This document shows, piece after piece, positions 62,107 to 64,000 of a DNA stretch of 64,000 bases. Position 1 is the stretch's first letter. Each line of letters begins with the position of its first letter. The translations under genes and the position numbers were made by a program. The DNA is from Lachnospiraceae bacterium (GTDB lineage: Bacteria > Bacillota > Clostridia > Lachnospirales > Lachnospiraceae). The stretch lies in assembly GCA_017626095.1 (NCBI GenBank), contig JAGAJL010000017.1, forward strand, positions 38,426-102,425, read 5' to 3'. The notes beneath the pieces were generated by a model. It worked only from the letters and a program-made list of their open reading frames with translations. It did no database searches and had not been told where the DNA came from.

Positions 62107-63381
62107 ATGTTTAATTTACCTAAGGTAGAAATAATTAAATTGGTAGATGTAAAAGACGTCGATTGGTGTGAAGAAGCTGTTTTATTTCGAGTAAAAAGAG
62201 GAAAAGGAACGCTAACACATCGAATCAGTGAAGAAGATGAAGAATATATGTACAATTCGCAGCTATTGTTGAATGACAGACCGATTATACAGGCGAAATA
62301 TCCAATCTGTCCAACCTGTGTAGGAATGTTAGCAACCGGATATGGAATTGAAAATATACATTGTAGGGAATTAACAAGGGTTAGAGAATGTATAAATTCA
62401 GAATACAAAGGTATCATGAATGCTGCAGAACATATAAAACCATTATTAGGGCTGTTGAGAGATGGATATTATTTCTTGGCAGATGCTAAATTGTATCCCT
62501 CAGATGGGCAAGGTGAATTTTTTTATTCAGTGCCTAATGAGCTAAGTTATAATGAAGCTTCCTGTAGTGAGTATTATGATTCAAATTTACATTGTTCTAC
62601 AGATGGTTTTCCGGCATATATCTACCCGACACAATCTAGTGCTCTGATTCAGGAACAACGGGTGGAAGAGTATATCGAAATGATGAAGAATTGCACTAAC
62701 CCACCAAGAGGTCTTGCTTATTATGAGGAGGGATTTGTTTGTGCACTTCTTGACGGACATCATAAAGCATGTGCTTCATCAGCATTGGGTAAAATGCTAA
62801 ACTGTTTGACAATTATTGGCGCTGACAAGTTTGTCTTCGAAGATGGTGCTAAATATGCGGAGGAGCATACACGAATAAAAAGTGTTGGTTTCGCAGGAAT
62901 AATGATTGATGCGGAACCGGGTACAAAAATGAATGATTACAGGCCGATTAAGGGAACGCGTGAGAAAGAGATACATATGCCTGTATATAAACTTACGGGA
63001 AGAAAATTTCCTGAGAAGTATTATAACAGTTATCCGACAATACAAGCTTTGGCAGGGATTAGTAATGCTGAAGTTGATATCAAAGGAGATGTGGTTGAAT
63101 ATGCCAAGCAACTTATTTTATCACGTGATGAGGAAGAGATTTTCAAGTTAGATTATTTGTTGCAGTTTTTATCGGGGTATCGTAAGGAAGAGGCATATAC
63201 TATTGCAAAATTAATCTTCGATAATTTTGATGAGCACTATTTAAGAGAAGCACGGAAAAGTGCCGTGAAAGTAATGTTAAAGCACCATAACGAAGAAACA
63301 GAACAGTATATGATTGACTATTTGGTTGACCATACTTCCGAAGATGAATGTTGGGATTTGGTAAATTCTTATTGGGAGTAA
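62107..63381 (+). CDS. Unknown 424-aa protein
   Basis: The gene follows Fic by 38 bp, with GGAAGATGGAGATGGGATA upstream. I do not recognise the family. Visible features: a CPTCVGML Cys pair near 79-82; a segment FVCALLDGHHKACASSALG near 215-233 that resembles the DGHHR-type loop of ParB/sulfiredoxin-like nucleotide-binding folds; and a C-terminal 80 residues of regular amphipathic helices (KSAVKVMLKHHNEETEQYMI) like HEAT repeats. There is no signal or membrane helix. Its position makes a link with Fic plausible but not shown. Confidence 0.75.
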   Translation: MFNLPKVEIIKLVDVKDVDWCEEAVLFRVKRGKGTLTHRISEEDEEYMYNSQLLLNDRPIIQAKYPICPTCVGMLATGYGIENIHCRELTRVRECINSEYKGIMNAAEHIKPLLGLLRDGYYFLADAKLYPSDGQGEFFYSVPNELSYNEASCSEYYDSNLHCSTDGFPAYIYPTQSSALIQEQRVEEYIEMMKNCTNPPRGLAYYEEGFVCALLDGHHKACASSALGKMLNCLTIIGADKFVFEDGAKYAEEHTRIKSVGFAGIMIDAEPGTKMNDYRPIKGTREKEIHMPVYKLTGRKFPEKYYNSYPTIQALAGISNAEVDIKGDVVEYAKQLILSRDEEEIFKLDYLLQFLSGYRKEEAYTIAKLIFDNFDEHYLREARKSAVKVMLKHHNEETEQYMIDYLVDHTSEDECWDLVNSYWE

Positions 63382-63438
63382 TATTTTGCTTCCTACCAGC
63401 TGTTTATTATGAAGAATAAAAAAAATTGTTGAATTTTG

Positions 63439-63577
63439 TTGTTCCTTACTTGACACAATAGTGAGTGGATCTCCCATTCTTCAGGACGGCAAAATTATCG
63501 GAGCCGTAACACACGTTTTTGTAAATGATCCGACAAAGGGCTATGGGATATTTATTGAAAACATGTTAAAGCATTGA
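63439..63577 (+). pseudogene. spoIVB 3' end, copy C (original chromosomal end)
   Basis: TTGTTCCTTACTTGACACA (63439-63457) leads, after four bases, into the 91-bp repeat (63462-63552), then codons for FIENMLKH and TGA at 63575-63577. In the spoIVB frame it encodes MSGSP-like sequence (through the catalytic Ser region) to the end of the protein. It has no start and is not expressed as SpoIVB. It looks like the displaced original 3' end of the gene. Confidence 0.9.
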
Positions 63578-63770
63578 GACCGGGCAGTCCACTCGGAAAA
63601 ATGATACGACGCAAGCTTGCTGGCAGGAGTATTATTTTGGCGAGTGGACTATCCGGCGATAGCCGGACAACCGTCGGACACAAAGTGTCTGGCGGTTGGG
63701 CCCGCATTATATGTCTGGCGATTGGGCCCGTGACATATTTAGTTGATTTTAAAAAAATGATAATTTACAA
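63578..63770. other. GC-rich hairpin field after copy C
   Basis: A gene-free stretch. An outer stem AGTCCACTCG (63587) / CGAGTGGACT (63640) is followed by TCCGGCGATAGCCGGA (63650) and a 19-bp direct repeat TGTCTGGCGRTTGGGCCCG at 63686-63704 and 63712-63730. The second unit sits in an ATATGTC/GACATAT stem. It matches the layout after remnant A. Confidence 0.6.
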
Positions 63771-63776
63771 TATATT

Positions 63777-63860
63777 ATGAGATGATACCAGGGGCAAAAG
63801 TGCGTAGCAATCCGTTGGTATCATGGGGTCAAAATACCTTTTGACCCCAACATCATGAGA
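63777..63860 (-). repeat. REP-like repeat, copy 3 (most complete)
   Basis: Read on the minus strand it starts CTCATGATGTTGGGGTCAAA; a stem GGGGTCAAAA / TTTTGACCCC is followed by ATGATACCA / TGGTATCAT enclosing AACGGATTGCTACGC. The outer ends also pair (CTCATGATG/CATCTCAT). It matches copies 1 and 2 on the plus strand. Confidence 0.8.
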
Positions 63861-64000
63861 TGAGTTGCCCGACAAATCGGGTGATTTAAAGTAACATTTT
63901 TAAATTTGCACCTTGAAAACTTAACACATTAGCTTCAAAAATAATCCGCTTATTCCCTGAAGTGTATTTTCGCTGTACGGACATGCTGATTCTCAATCTG
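63861..64000. other. Window end, no feature seen
   Basis: 140 bases without an ORF or clear structure except GCCCGACAAATCGGGT (hairpin at 63867). In related genomes spo0A follows spoIVB, so its start may lie beyond the edge. Confidence 0.4.

Noticed and set aside
63700-63780. 68-codon frame at 63574-63780
   Set aside because: It runs through the hairpin field, has no ribosome site and begins at the spoIVB stop by chance.

Overview
This window is a low-GC Firmicutes chromosome, most likely an endospore-forming Clostridia of the Lachnospiraceae type. The evidence is the PolC-type replicase, the full spoIIIAA-AH operon, spoIVB, the MEP isoprenoid genes spread through the backbone, and the conserved nusA-infB and tlyA-nadK-recN-spoIVB blocks. 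Almost every backbone gene is on the + strand with short or overlapping junctions. The family assignment is an inference from gene content and order; no rRNA is present.

Layout. 1-1615: end of a PP2C phosphatase and a membrane-anchored Ser/Thr kinase. 1629-1930: a long imperfect palindrome. 2183-8794: ispG, polC, a methyltransferase. 8865-8936: tRNA-Glu(CTC). 9071-18126: rimP-nusA-rnpM-ylxQ-infB-rbfA-nrnA, a second long palindrome, a C_GCAxxG_C_C protein, truB, ribF. 18266-23068: Na/Pi cotransporter homologue, secreted SH3-NlpC/P60 hydrolase, D,D-carboxypeptidase. 23321-28367: rpsO, pnp, polysaccharide deacetylase, bactofilin. 28384-33709: pyrH, frr, uppS, cdsA, dxr, rseP. 33786-39020: spoIIIAA-AH. 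39260-43304: deoB, prfC, a transglutaminase-like lipoprotein. 43386-53358: Asp23, nusB, xseA, xseB, ispA, dxs, tlyA, nadK, recN, spoIVB. The usual clostridial order pyrH...rseP-ispG-polC-rimP is permuted here: ispG-polC-rimP lies about 26 kb before pyrH.

53237-63577 is the accessory region and the most interesting part. The 3' tip of spoIVB is duplicated: a 91-bp perfect direct repeat (53237-53327 and 63462-63552) is separated by exactly 10,225 bp. Two shorter spoIVB-tip remnants (56521-56574 and 60542-60601) lie between. All three downstream copies are immediately preceded by the same 19-bp sequence. This divides the island into three cargo modules: (1) an IS66 TnpA remnant, an unknown 110-aa protein, TetR + SDR, and an XRE/DUF5680 protein; (2) a serine hydrolase broken by one TGA, plus an OmpR-type response regulator and histidine kinase; (3) a short Phd/YefM antitoxin, a Fic protein with its own inhibitory motif, and an unknown 424-aa protein. 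No integrase or transposase able to explain the array is inside it. The simplest reading is repeated insertion at the same spot in the last codons of spoIVB, each event rebuilding the gene end.

Non-coding structure: two long MITE-like palindromes, a four-member REP-like repeat family (2059, 7950, 48446, 63777), a 24-bp stem in the pnp leader, candidate leaders for rpsO and deoB, and GC-rich hairpin fields right after two of the spoIVB tips.
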